Made by a program: the position numbers and the translations under genes. A stretch of 64,000 nucleotides of DNA from contig JAUCDD010000018.1 of the NCBI GenBank assembly GCA_034675505.1, positions 310,001 to 374,000 on the forward strand. Reading direction: 5' to 3'. Shown piece by piece: positions 51,608 through 60,404 of this stretch. The notes below the pieces were generated by a model. That model did no database searches and had not been told where the DNA came from. It worked only from the letters and a program-made list of their open reading frames with translations. This stretch comes from Melaminivora sp034675505. Its GTDB lineage: Bacteria; Pseudomonadota; Gammaproteobacteria; Burkholderiales; Burkholderiaceae_C. Each line of letters starts with the position of its first letter. Position 1 is the first letter of the stretch.

Positions 51608-52240
51608 ATGTTCACCACCGCCGCCGCTTCCTCCACCTGGCTCACGGGCTTCACCGTGTGCCTGTCCCTGATCGCCTCCATAGGCGCGCAAAACCTGTAT
51701 GTGCTGCGCCAGGCCGTGCAGGGCGAGCATGTGCGCGCCTGCGTGGCCTGGTGCGTGGTGAGCGATGCGCTGCTGGTGGCGCTGGGCGTGGCCGGCATGG
51801 CGCGGCTGCTGGGCAGCTCGCCCCTGCTGGCGCAGTGGCTGCAGTGGGGCGGGGCGCTGTTCCTGCTGGCCTACGGCGTTTTTGCCTGGCACCGCGCGCT
51901 CTTTGCGCCGGGGGGCGGGCTCGATGGCACAGGCCAGCGGGTGGCGCGCGGCGTGCTGGGCGTCCTCAGCGGGCTGGCCGTCATCACCCTGCTGAACCCG
52001 CACGTCTACCTGGACACGGTGCTGCTGATCGGCTCCATCGGCGCGCGCCAGGACGGCTGGCTGAAGGCCTTCTTCGTGCTGGGCGCGGCCTCGGCCAGCC
52101 TGGCCTGGTTCGCCATGCTGGCCTTTGCCGGGCGCCGCCTGCAGCGCGTGTTCGCCCTCCCGCTGGCCTGGCGCGTGCTGGACGGGCTGACCGGCGCCAT
52201 GATGCTGGTGCTGGCCTGGTGGGTGTGGCAGGGCGCCTGA
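51608..52240 (+). CDS. argO: Basic amino acid exporter ArgO/LysE
   Basis: 210 residues with six hydrophobic helices. FTVCLSLIASIGAQNLYVLRQAVQGEH is the LysE signature (IGAQNxYVLRQ), and LAVITLLNPHVYLDTVLLIGS the second one with NPHVYLDT. Likely activated by ArgP with lysine or arginine. A dispersed repeat begins at its stop. Confidence 0.92.
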   Translation: MFTTAAASSTWLTGFTVCLSLIASIGAQNLYVLRQAVQGEHVRACVAWCVVSDALLVALGVAGMARLLGSSPLLAQWLQWGGALFLLAYGVFAWHRALFAPGGGLDGTGQRVARGVLGVLSGLAVITLLNPHVYLDTVLLIGSIGARQDGWLKAFFVLGAASASLAWFAMLAFAGRRLQRVFALPLAWRVLDGLTGAMMLVLAWWVWQGA

Positions 52241-52300
52241 AGGCGTTTCAGGCCACCAGCCGGCGCCGGTAAAGCGTCTTCAGCTATCAATCGGGGAGCG
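52240..52300 (+). repeat. Dispersed repeat between argO and serB
   Basis: GGCGTTTCAGGCCACCAGCCGGCGCC then CGTCTTCAGCTATCAATCGGGGAGC. It fills the gap between the convergent genes argO and serB. Confidence 0.6.
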
Positions 52301-52312
52301 AAATGCCGCGCC

Positions 52313-53029
52313 TCAGCGCAGCACTTCCAGCAGCCGGTCCAGCCCGCCGCTGTTGATCGCCACCTTCGCCTGCGCGCGCACCGCGGGCTTGGCGTGGTAG
52401 GCCACCGACAGGCCGGCCGCGCCCATCATGGGCAGGTCGTTGGCGCCGTCGCCCACGGCGATCGCCTGGTGCGGGGCTATGCCCATGAGCGATGCGACCT
52501 CCAGCAGCGTGCGGCGCTTCTCGGCGCCGTCGCAGATGTCGCCCCAGACCTGGTCGACCATGCGGCCCGTGAGGCGGCCGTCCTCGATCTCCAGCACGTT
52601 GGCGCGCGCGAACTGTATGCCCAGTTGCGAGCGCACGCGGTCGGAGAAGAACGTGAAGCCGCCCGAGACCAGCAGCGTCGCCAGCCCGGCGGCGCGCGCG
52701 GCGTCGATCAGCTCGCGGGCGCCGGGGTTGAAGCGCAGGCGCTCGTCGAACACGCGCTCCAGGTGCTCCACCGGCACCCCGGCCAGCAGCGCCACGCGCT
52801 GGCGCAGGCTTTCCTTGTAGTCGGTGATGACGCCCTGCATGGCCGCCTCGGTGATGGCCGCGACCTCGGCCTTTTTGCCGGCGGCATCGGCAATCTCGTC
52901 CACGCACTCGATGTTGATGAGGGTGGAGTCCATGTCGAAGGCGATCAGCTTGTAGTCCGACAGCTTCAGGGGCGGCGTGATGCCCTGGACGACGAGGCCG
53001 GGGGCGAATTCTGTGGGGGTCAGGCTCAT
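52313..53029 (-). CDS. serB: Phosphoserine phosphatase
   Basis: 238-residue HAD-family enzyme for the last step of serine synthesis. LIAFDMDSTLINIECVDEIAD is motif I with the nucleophile Asp, LATLLVSGGFTFFSDRV motif II, and AIAVGDGANDLPMMGAAGLSVAYHAKPAV motifs III-IV. The N-terminus is short and lacks a full ACT domain. ATG 53029 is the preferred start. Confidence 0.94.
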   Translation of the reverse strand: MSLTPTEFAPGLVVQGITPPLKLSDYKLIAFDMDSTLINIECVDEIADAAGKKAEVAAITEAAMQGVITDYKESLRQRVALLAGVPVEHLERVFDERLRFNPGARELIDAARAAGLATLLVSGGFTFFSDRVRSQLGIQFARANVLEIEDGRLTGRMVDQVWGDICDGAEKRRTLLEVASLMGIAPHQAIAVGDGANDLPMMGAAGLSVAYHAKPAVRAQAKVAINSGGLDRLLEVLR

Positions 53030-53178
53030 GGGCAAACGGTGGCGGGAAGGTTCATGCTGCGCAAAGGCGGGGATTATCTACATGCGTCCGGCACGGCGCA
53101 GCCACTGCTCCCGGCGAGGCGCCGAAGCCGCCGCGCCGCAGGCCTGGTCCCGGATGCAGATAGCGCCGCGTGCCAGGC

Positions 53179-53204
53179 AAAAAAAGGCCCGCATTCAGGC
53201 GGGC
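53179..53204 (-). terminator. Rho-independent terminator after the zeta-toxin pair
   Basis: GCCCGC (53187-53192) pairs with GCGGGC (53199-53204) and on the minus strand is followed by seven T residues. It closes the two-gene unit that begins with the zeta-toxin gene. Confidence 0.82.
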
Positions 53205-53225
53205 TCTCCGGACGGCGCAGCTCAC

Positions 53226-53417
53226 TCAAGCGGGAGCACGCTCGTGCAGCTTGCGGCGCTTCCGTGATGCTTCAATCACATCACGCTGTTCTTGTGCTGC
53301 CTCGCGAATGACACAGTCGTAGATACGGCGCTTCTCCGCAGAAGAGGCGCGGTGCACAAAGCGTGAGAGGGGGGTCTCTTCGACGAGGACCTGCTTGGGG
53401 CGAAACAATTTCAACAT
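53226..53417 (-). CDS. Small basic protein following the zeta toxin
   Basis: 63 residues from ATG 53417, preceded by GAGGTC. MLKLFRPKQVLVEETPLSRFVHRA then SSAEKRRIYDCVIREAAQEQRDVIEASRKRRKLHERAPA is helical and very basic. It starts 7 bp after the zeta-toxin stop and shares its transcript and terminator. Candidate antitoxin or accessory factor; no resemblance to epsilon antitoxin is seen. Confidence 0.65.
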   Translation of the reverse strand: MLKLFRPKQVLVEETPLSRFVHRASSAEKRRIYDCVIREAAQEQRDVIEASRKRRKLHERAPA

Positions 53418-53424
53418 GTTGACC

Positions 53425-54126
53425 TCACTCAGAGCCGACGATTGCCTGAAGCTGTTCAGGTGAGTATGTGAGGGGCACCGCGTCATTCAGGTCGGACACG
53501 TTCGCGTGATAGCGGCGGCTGCTCCCATCGATGTCTTTGACGATGGCATCGATCGTCATGGCAGCGCCGAACTTTACCTTAAGCGCATTGACCACGCGGT
53601 GTGCTGCCAGGAACTGTTCCACGAAGCGATCTCGGGGGATACGCCGGCCTTCGAGCGTCTCGCGCGCTAGTACGAACCTCCATGCCTGCTGGGGTTCCTG
53701 GTACACGTACAGGACGAGGACTCTGCGGCCCTTCGCAAGGGAGCGCTGCACGTTGCGCTCAGCCTGTGCCAAGTTGGAGAGTGTTCCATCGAGCAGGAAA
53801 CTCTGGTTCTGATCGAAAGCCAGGTCCAGCACCTTGCCCAAAAGGATGCTGACCGCGCCCTGGAACAACCACGAGTTCGATCCGTTGTAGCCGGGAATTG
53901 CGGCGCGAAATTCGTCAGGATCGATGCGAAGGAAACCGTCTCCAAGCTGTTTTACGAGGGCTTTGGCCGTCTCGGTCTTTCCCGCCCCGGGCGAGCCAGC
54001 CATGAAAACAGACACTGGTGACAGCTCGCCAGGAAAGCGTTTCGTACAAGTCAGCTCTCTGGCAAACGTTTTTTTGTTCTGCCGCGCCCAAGCCTCGGCT
54101 GCTGTTTTGATCGCTTCCTCTGACAT
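53425..54126 (-). CDS. Zeta toxin-family kinase
   Basis: 233 residues. SVFMAGSPGAGKTETAKALVKQL is Walker A, FLRIDPDEFRAAIPGYNGSNS carries the acceptor-site Asp residues, QSFLLDGTLSNLAQAERNV and VLVLYVYQEPQQAWRFVLARE the remainder of the kinase core. Zeta toxins phosphorylate UDP-N-acetylglucosamine or nucleotide sugars. The N-terminal 40 residues (EEAIKTAAEAWARQNKKTFARELT) are helical and could act as an internal antitoxin as in EzeT. ATG 54126 is preferred over the longer frame. Confidence 0.82.
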   Translation of the reverse strand: MSEEAIKTAAEAWARQNKKTFARELTCTKRFPGELSPVSVFMAGSPGAGKTETAKALVKQLGDGFLRIDPDEFRAAIPGYNGSNSWLFQGAVSILLGKVLDLAFDQNQSFLLDGTLSNLAQAERNVQRSLAKGRRVLVLYVYQEPQQAWRFVLARETLEGRRIPRDRFVEQFLAAHRVVNALKVKFGAAMTIDAIVKDIDGSSRRYHANVSDLNDAVPLTYSPEQLQAIVGSE

Positions 54127-54275
54127 GCTTTTTCCCCCATGCAACTTGGCCGCACCCCTGCAGTCTGGCCCAACCGGGCAAGGGCGCGTGTCGGCGCGGC
54201 CGCCCACGCTGGCGCTCAGGTCATGCCGTGCACGGGTGGCCGACCGGCCGCGTGCGCACAGCCCTGTGCAGCGGC

Positions 54276-55625
54276 TCAAAACTCGGCATGCAAGCGCACG
54301 GAGGCGACGCGGGCCGGGCCCCGGTCGGCGTTGTAGGCGGGGTTGCGGATGTGCTGCCAGTCCAGCGTGAGCCACGCTGCCTTGCCCAGGTTCAGGTTGT
54401 AGAACGCCTCGAATATGGTCTCGGGGCGGTAGTTCAGGCGGCCGTCACCGATGAAGAAGCCCAGGCCGCCTGCCGCGAGGTAGTTGCGGTGCACCCCGGA
54501 CAGCCCGTTGCGCGCCACCGCCACGCCCAGGCTGTCCTGCCCGCGCCCCCAACTCGTGCCTTTGACCAGCACGCCGCCGGACAGCGAGCGGTCGATTTCC
54601 GTGAAGGCGACCGTCTCGGTCTTGCCGTCGGCCAGGCTGGCGCGGGCGAACAGGCCCGTGTCGCCGGACAGGGCCTGCTCCAGGTTCAGGCCGATGCCGT
54701 GCTTGACCTGCTCGCTGGTGCGGACGTCGTCTATGCTCGGCGCGCCGCCCACCCGGGCGGCGCGGTCCAGGGCATCCTGGAAGCGCGACATCCTGACGCG
54801 GCTGCGGAACGCCAGCACGCGCAGCCTGCCCGGCTGGCCGCCCAGGGTGTGGGCATGCTCGACCTCGATCTGGTCGCCGTAGTGCTGGAAGATGTTCGGG
54901 TCCAGGGCCTGCTGGTTGGGCTCCCGGGGCTGGATGAAGCGGCCCGCGCGCACCACCCAGTCGTCGTGGTACCACTCCAGGGCGGCGCCCCAGGAGTAGC
55001 CACGGGCATCGGCCGCGTAGTCATAGGCGCCGTGCGTCATCAGCGACCAGTTGAGGAATTGCGTGCGCGGGTCGTGGCTGTAGGCATTGCCGTCGAACAC
55101 GTCGAGCACCGACAGGTTGCCGGCGGTCAGCACCCAGCGGCGCTTGTCCACCGGGCCGGCCAGCTGGTTGGCACCGGATTCGACGAGTTCCTGTCCGCCG
55201 CCCGCGCCCCAGGTCTGGCGCAGGAACAGGCGCGCCGAATAGGCCTTGAGGACAGGCCCGGCCGTGCGTGCGATCTCGCCGTTGGTGAAGCCGCCCAGGC
55301 CGGTGAGGTTGGACAGCGGCACGCCCTGCGCCGCCTCGGGGTTGAAGTACAGCTCGCCGCCGGCCCATGGCCGCCAGCCCAGCATGGCGGTTGCGGTGAA
55401 GGAGTAGCTGCTCTCCTTGCCGGGGGTCAGGCTGTTCGCGCCCGAATAGGCGGCGGGGAAGGGCCGCTTGCCCTGCCAGACGTAGGTGGCCTGGAACCTG
55501 GCGTTCCAGTCCTCGGCCTCGGGGGCCTCGGCATGGCCGATTGCGGGAACGAGGAGGGCGGCGGCGAGCGCAGCCCGGACGCGGGAATGCGCCAGGCGGC
55601 GCGGTGTGATGAAGATGCAGCGCAT
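54276..55625 (-). CDS. Carbohydrate porin (OprB-like)
   Basis: 449 residues. Signal peptide LAAALLVPAIGHAEA from ATG 55625. RFQATYVWQGKRPFPAAYSGANSL, ATAMLGWRPWAGGELYFNPEAAQG and VPLSNLTGLGGFTNGE are typical OprB segments, with many alternating beta strands and a final aromatic strand (VASVRLHAEF). It forms an outer-membrane pore for sugars or related solutes. No transporter genes adjoin. Confidence 0.85.
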   Translation of the reverse strand: MRCIFITPRRLAHSRVRAALAAALLVPAIGHAEAPEAEDWNARFQATYVWQGKRPFPAAYSGANSLTPGKESSYSFTATAMLGWRPWAGGELYFNPEAAQGVPLSNLTGLGGFTNGEIARTAGPVLKAYSARLFLRQTWGAGGGQELVESGANQLAGPVDKRRWVLTAGNLSVLDVFDGNAYSHDPRTQFLNWSLMTHGAYDYAADARGYSWGAALEWYHDDWVVRAGRFIQPREPNQQALDPNIFQHYGDQIEVEHAHTLGGQPGRLRVLAFRSRVRMSRFQDALDRAARVGGAPSIDDVRTSEQVKHGIGLNLEQALSGDTGLFARASLADGKTETVAFTEIDRSLSGGVLVKGTSWGRGQDSLGVAVARNGLSGVHRNYLAAGGLGFFIGDGRLNYRPETIFEAFYNLNLGKAAWLTLDWQHIRNPAYNADRGPARVASVRLHAEF

Positions 55626-55900
55626 ACGTACTTCCCGGCCCGTGCGCGCGGACGCAGGGCCGAATCGGTGCCGCCGCAGCTGCGGCAACACGACAACGAT
55701 CAAAAGGGAAAGCAGCTTGGGGGCAGCCGGGGGCCGGCTGCCTGGTGCCACTACCCGCCAGGGTGGCAAGGCGGTGGCGAGGCGGAGAACTCGCGATTAC
55801 CTTGCCGGCAGTGGGTCGATGCAGGATCGACGACTGGGACTGTCCATCGGAGGAAACCCGAAGTTGAAGGGAGCGCGATCGTAACGCAACCGGCAGGGCT
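55626..55900. other. Gene-free leader before the porin
   Basis: 275 bp between the porin start and a MITE-like element. It holds the porin promoter region, but no clear -35/-10 pair, operator palindrome or small gene was found. A GGGTCGATGCAGGATCGAC motif at about 55808 has weak symmetry. Confidence 0.4.
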
Positions 55901-56070
55901 CTCAGAACGTGTTCACGATCTCCGCGCGAAGGGGTGCGGGAGGCGGATCGGGATGGGATGCGAGGCGCAAACCGCAGCGATAGCCTGTGCTATCGCGAGG
56001 ATTTGCAACGATGCAGACCGCCCGAGGCCGCGACTGCACACCCGCGTGGAGATCGTGAACACGTTCTCAG
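55901..56070. mobile_element. MITE-like element with 18-bp terminal inverted repeats
   Basis: AACGTGTTCACGATCTCC (55906-55923) is repeated as its exact complement at 56048-56065. The direct repeat CTCAG flanks both ends (55901-55905 and 56066-56070), as expected for a 5-bp target duplication. Inside, GCGATAG-CCTGTG-CTATCGC is a hairpin within a longer imperfect palindrome. No ORF fits, so it would need a transposase in trans. It ends in the stop codon of the CbiM-like gene. Confidence 0.75.
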
Positions 56071-56768
56071 GGCGGGGGCAGGTAGATCTCGTCCGACCAC
56101 GTCGCCAGCCACTGCGGCCTGAAGGCGACGAACACCGCGCTGAGCATGCCGGTGACGAAGGCGTCGCCCCAGGCCATGAGCCAGCGCGCCACCAGCGACA
56201 GGCCGTCGCCCACGCCGGGCAGCACATGGCCCGTCCACTGCGCCAGCGTGCCGGCGATGAACATGCACGCCGCCGTGCCCAGGAAGCCCCGTCCCAGTAC
56301 GTAGATGAAGGCACGCACCCCGCCCAGGCTGCGCTCGCCCATCCAGCGGCGCACCAGCACGCCCAGCAGCAGCGCCAGCGTGGCCGGCACGATGCCCGAC
56401 CACACGGCCAGGCCCAGCGCCTCGGGCCAGGCCAGCCCGGGCGAGAACAGGCAGGCCAGCAGCCCCACGGCCAGCAGCGTGGGCACGGCCAGCGGCCAGC
56501 CCAGCATCAGCAGCACCAGGCAGGCGCCCGACCATTGCAGCTGCAGCGGCATGCGGTGCAGCGTGGGCAGCGCCCAGGCCCAGGGCAGGATGGCCAGCGT
56601 GGCCAGCAGCGGCGTCCACAGCGCGGCGGGGGCGCCGTGGGCCTGGTGCGCCAGCGGCCGGCGGCTGGCCAGCATGCGCCAGGGGCGCGCGGCCAGTGCC
56701 AGCAGCAGCGCCAGCAGCGCCAGGGCGGCCTCAAGCACCACGGCAGCCGGCCCCGGCGCACGGCGCAT
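56067..56768 (-). CDS. CbiM-like energy-coupling-factor permease
   Basis: 233 residues with six to seven hydrophobic helices and a conserved end FRPQWLATWSDEIYLPPP. The segments VYVLGRGFLGTAACMFIAG and GDAFVTGMLSAVFVAFRPQW match the small 'ECF transporter permease, CbiM-like' membrane family. The role in cobalt or nickel uptake is not proven. The TGA stop lies within the CTCAG duplication of the MITE-like element. Confidence 0.7.
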   Translation of the reverse strand: MRRAPGPAAVVLEAALALLALLLALAARPWRMLASRRPLAHQAHGAPAALWTPLLATLAILPWAWALPTLHRMPLQLQWSGACLVLLMLGWPLAVPTLLAVGLLACLFSPGLAWPEALGLAVWSGIVPATLALLLGVLVRRWMGERSLGGVRAFIYVLGRGFLGTAACMFIAGTLAQWTGHVLPGVGDGLSLVARWLMAWGDAFVTGMLSAVFVAFRPQWLATWSDEIYLPPP

Positions 56769-56784
56769 GTGCCGCCCAGGTGCT

Positions 56785-56846
56785 TTTATTTTGATAGCAA
56801 ACTATCGTGGATTGGCGCCGGCGTGGTGCGTTTTTCATTCAAATCA
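56785..56846. repeat. Dispersed repeat between mfd and the CbiM-like gene
   Basis: TTTTGATAGCAAACTATCG then GGCGCCGGCGTGG and CAAATCAGGCC, in inverted orientation relative to copies 19640 and 52240. Its end forms the last bases before the mfd stop at 56844-56846. Confidence 0.6.
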
Positions 56847-59800
56847 GGCCGAAACCGCCTCGTTGAGCGGCTGCCCCAGGCTGCGCAGCACGTCGCGCAC
56901 CATCTGCGCGCGCGCGGCGGCGTCGGGCAGCGCGCGCTCGATGCGCAGCTTCTCGTTGCCGGCCAGCTTGATGTGCTTGTTCTTCTGGATCAGCTGGATG
57001 ATGGCCACCGGGTCCACGGGCGGCTGGGGCTTGAAGGTGATGGTGATGACGCCCGGCGCCGCATCGACCTTGACCACGCCATAGCGCTGGCTCAGCACGC
57101 GCAGGCGGTGCACGTCGATCAGCGTCTGCGCCTGCGGGGGCAGCTTGCCGAAGCGGTCCACCAGCTCCTCCAGCAGCGCGTCGATCTGCTCGCCGGTCCT
57201 GGCCGTGGCCAGCTTCTTGTAGAACGACAGGCGCAGGTGTACGTCGCCGCAATAGTCCTCGGGCAGCAGGGCGGGGGCGTGCAGGTTGATGTCGGTGGCC
57301 GCCTGCATGGGCGCCAGCAGGTCGGGCTCCTGGCCGGCCTTCAGGCAGCGCACGGCCTCGGCCAGCATCTCGTTGTACAGCTGAAAGCCCACCTCCAGCA
57401 TGTTGCCGCTCTGGTGCTCGCCCAGCACTTCGCCGGCGCCGCGGATCTCCAGGTCGTGCATGGCCAGGTAGAAACCGCTGCCCAGCTCCTCCATCTGCTG
57501 GATGGCGTCCAGCCGCTGCGCCGCCTGCCGGGTCAGGCCCTCCAGGTCGGGCACCATCAGGTAGGCATAGGCCTGGTGGTGGCTGCGGCCCACGCGGCCG
57601 CGCAGCTGGTGCAGCTGCGCCAGGCCGAACTTGTCGGCGCGGGCGATGACGATGGTGTTGGCCGAGGGCACGTCGATGCCGGTCTCGATGATGGTCGAGC
57701 ACAGGAGCACGTTGAAGCGCTGCGCCACGAAGTCGCGCATCACGCGCTCCAGCTCGCGCTCAGGCATCTGGCCGTGGGCGATGGCGATGCGCGCCTCGGG
57801 CAGGATGGCCTCCAGCGCCTGGCGCCGGTTCTCGATGGTCTCGACCTCGTTGTGCAGGAAGTACACCTGCCCGCCGCGCTTTAGCTCGCGCAGCACGGCC
57901 TCGCGGATCACGCCGTTGTTCTCGCTCCTCACGAAGGTCTTGATGGCCAGGCGGCGCTGCGGCGCGGTGGCGATCACCGACAGGTCGCGCAGGCCCTCCA
58001 GCGCCATGCCCATGGTGCGCGGGATGGGCGTGGCGGTGAGCGTCAGCACGTCCACCTCGGCGCGCAGCTGCTTCATGGCCTCCTTGTGGCGCACGCCGAA
58101 GCGGTGCTCCTCGTCGATGATGAGCAGGCCCAGGTTCTTGAACCGGGTCGACTCCGACAGCAGCTTGTGCGTGCCGACCACGATGTCCACGGTGCCGTCG
58201 GACAGTCCCGAGACGGCGGCCGTGATCTCCTTGCCCGAGCGAAAGCGCGAGACTTCCGCCACCTTCACGGGCCACTTGGAGAAGCGGTCGGCCAGCGTGC
58301 GGTAGTGCTGCTCGGCCAGCAGCGTGGTGGGCGCGAGGAAGGCCACCTGCCGCCCGCCCGCCACGGCGACGAAGCACGCGCGCAGCGCGACCTCCGTCTT
58401 GCCAAAGCCCACGTCGCCGCAGACCAGCCGGTCCATGGGCTGCGGGCTGACCATGTCGCGCACCACGGCGTCGATGGCGGCCCGCTGGTCGGCGGTTTCC
58501 TCGAAGCCGAAGTCGCTGACGAACTCCTCGTAGTCCTGCGCCGGGAAGCGGAAGGCGTGGCCCTGGCGCGCGGCGCGGCGGGCGTAGATGTTGAGCAGCT
58601 CGGCGGCGGTGTCGCGCACCTGCTCGGCCGCCTTGCGCCTGGCCTTTTCCCACTGGCTGCCGCCCAGCTTGTGCAGCGGCGCCTCGTCGGCGGAGACGCC
58701 GGTGTAGCGCCCGATCAGCTGCAGCTGGCTCACCGGCACGTACAGCGCGGCCTTGTCGGCGTACTCCAGGTGCAGGAATTCCTGCAGCGCCGGCGCGCCG
58801 TCGGGGCCCTTTTGCCCCACGTCCATGTGGACCAGGCCCAGGTAGCGGCCTATGCCGTGCTGGGTGTGCACCACCGGGTCGCCCACCTTCAGCTCGGACA
58901 GGTCCTTGATCAGCGCCTCCAGGTCGCTGGCCTGCTCCTGCTTCCTGCGCCGGCGCGTGGTGCCGCTGGCGGCGAACAGCTCGGTCTCCGTCACGAAGTC
59001 GATGCCGCCGTCCACCCAGGCAAAGCCCTGCGCCAGCGCGCCGGTGGCAATGCCCACGCGCTCGTCCTGCGCGGCCTGGAACTCGGCCAGGTCGTCGAAG
59101 GCCGGTGGGTTCAGGCCCGAGGCGCGCAGGAAGTCCAGCAGGCTCTCGCGCCGCCCGCTGCTCTCCGCCAGCACCAGCGTGCGCCGCTCGCCGGTGGCGA
59201 TGTGCGCCTGCAGCCGCGTCAGCGGCTCGTCGGCGCCGCGCACCACGGCCAGCGCGGGCAGCGGCTGGAACCAGGCGCTGTCGGGCGTGTCCTCGATGCC
59301 GGCGCGCAGCGCCAGCTGCGCGTGCGGCTTGGCCTGGCTGTAGAACTGCTCGGCCGTCAGGAACAGCGCCTCGGGCGCCAGCGCCGGGTGTTCCGGGTCG
59401 CCCTGCAGCAGCCGGTAGCGCTCGCGCGTGTCCTGCCAAAAGCGCTGGAAGGCCGCCTCCAGGTCACCGTGCAGCACCAGCGTGGCCTGGCTGCCGAGGT
59501 AGTCGAAGACGGTGGCCGTGGCCTCGAAGAACAGCGGCAGGTAGTACTCGATGCCGGCCGTGGCCAGGCCCGCGCCCATGTCCTTGTAGATGCGGCTCTT
59601 GGTCGGGTCGCCCTCCAGCAGCTCGCGCCAGCGCTGGCGAAAGCGCTGGCGCGCCGGCTCGTCCATGGGGAATTCGCGCCCCGGCAGCAGGCGGATCTCC
59701 TGCACCGGGTGCAGGCTGCGCTGGCTGTCCGGGTCGAAGGTGCGGATGGAGTCGATCTCGTCGTCGAACAGGTCCACCCGGTAGGGCACCTCGGACCCCA

Positions 59801-60317
59801 TGGGGAACAAATCGATCAGGCCGCCGCGCACCGCGTATTCGCCGTGGCCCACCACCTGCGACACATGCTGGTAGCCGGCCAGCGCCAGCTGCGCGCGCAG
59901 CCTGGCCTCGTCCAGCTTTTGCCCGGTCTTGAACTGGAAGGTATAGGCCGCCAGGAACGACTGCGGCGCCAGCCGGTACAGCGCCGTGGTGGCCGGCACC
60001 AGCACCACGTCCGCCTCGCCCTGCGAGATGCGCCACAGCGTGGCCAGGCGCTCGCTGATCAGGTCCTGGTGCGGCGAGAAGCTGTCGTAGGGCAGGGTCT
60101 CCCAGTCCGGGAACACCGCGCAGCGCAGCTGCGGCGCGAAGAAGGCCAGCTCGTCTTGCAGGCGCTGGGTGTCGGTGGCGTCGGCGCTGACGATGGCGGT
60201 CAGGCGGCCGCCCGCCTGCTCGCGCCGGGCCAGGCGGGCCAGCAGCAGGGCGTCGGCGCTGCCCACGGGGCGGGGCAGGGTGAAGCGTTTTCCGGGGGAG
60301 AGTTTGGGCAGTTCCAT
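56844..60317 (-). CDS. mfd: Transcription-repair coupling factor Mfd
   Basis: 1157 residues. It removes stalled RNA polymerase and recruits UvrA. The UvrB-like N-terminus (VFPDWETLPYDSFSPHQDLISERLATLWR), the RNA-polymerase interaction domain (GDPVVHTQHGIGRYLGLVHM), the helicase motifs CGDVGFGKTEVALR, LIIDEEHRFGVRHKE and LTATPIPRTMGMALEG, the TRG motif region (QLRGRVGRSHHQAYAY) and the C-terminal autoinhibitory domain are all seen in order. Start ATG 60317. Length fits the family. Confidence 0.95.
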   Translation of the reverse strand: MELPKLSPGKRFTLPRPVGSADALLLARLARREQAGGRLTAIVSADATDTQRLQDELAFFAPQLRCAVFPDWETLPYDSFSPHQDLISERLATLWRISQGEADVVLVPATTALYRLAPQSFLAAYTFQFKTGQKLDEARLRAQLALAGYQHVSQVVGHGEYAVRGGLIDLFPMGSEVPYRVDLFDDEIDSIRTFDPDSQRSLHPVQEIRLLPGREFPMDEPARQRFRQRWRELLEGDPTKSRIYKDMGAGLATAGIEYYLPLFFEATATVFDYLGSQATLVLHGDLEAAFQRFWQDTRERYRLLQGDPEHPALAPEALFLTAEQFYSQAKPHAQLALRAGIEDTPDSAWFQPLPALAVVRGADEPLTRLQAHIATGERRTLVLAESSGRRESLLDFLRASGLNPPAFDDLAEFQAAQDERVGIATGALAQGFAWVDGGIDFVTETELFAASGTTRRRRKQEQASDLEALIKDLSELKVGDPVVHTQHGIGRYLGLVHMDVGQKGPDGAPALQEFLHLEYADKAALYVPVSQLQLIGRYTGVSADEAPLHKLGGSQWEKARRKAAEQVRDTAAELLNIYARRAARQGHAFRFPAQDYEEFVSDFGFEETADQRAAIDAVVRDMVSPQPMDRLVCGDVGFGKTEVALRACFVAVAGGRQVAFLAPTTLLAEQHYRTLADRFSKWPVKVAEVSRFRSGKEITAAVSGLSDGTVDIVVGTHKLLSESTRFKNLGLLIIDEEHRFGVRHKEAMKQLRAEVDVLTLTATPIPRTMGMALEGLRDLSVIATAPQRRLAIKTFVRSENNGVIREAVLRELKRGGQVYFLHNEVETIENRRQALEAILPEARIAIAHGQMPERELERVMRDFVAQRFNVLLCSTIIETGIDVPSANTIVIARADKFGLAQLHQLRGRVGRSHHQAYAYLMVPDLEGLTRQAAQRLDAIQQMEELGSGFYLAMHDLEIRGAGEVLGEHQSGNMLEVGFQLYNEMLAEAVRCLKAGQEPDLLAPMQAATDINLHAPALLPEDYCGDVHLRLSFYKKLATARTGEQIDALLEELVDRFGKLPPQAQTLIDVHRLRVLSQRYGVVKVDAAPGVITITFKPQPPVDPVAIIQLIQKNKHIKLAGNEKLRIERALPDAAARAQMVRDVLRSLGQPLNEAVSA

Positions 60318-60391
60318 GCGGGGTGGCGCCAGGCGGCAAAGGCAGGCTGGGCCCACGGGCGGGCCAGCGCGGGGCCGGGGCAGGGCGATTC

Positions 60392-60397
60392 TAGAAT
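60392..60397 (+). promoter_or_regulatory. Candidate -10 of ispD
   Basis: TAGAAT lies 8 bp before the first possible start codon of ispD at 60405. No clear -35 at 17 bp. If used, transcription would begin at or near the ATG cluster (60405, 60408, 60414), giving a nearly leaderless message. Confidence 0.4.
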
Positions 60398-60404
60398 GCC
60401 GCCC

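Noticed and set aside
54228..57884. 1218-codon open frame on the plus strand
   Set aside because: It is antisense to the porin, the CbiM-like gene and mfd and has the biased Ala/Gln/Arg/Gly composition of a GC-rich shadow frame.
58086..60404. Long plus-strand extension upstream of ispD
   Set aside because: It is the antisense of mfd; the ispD homology begins only after 60405.
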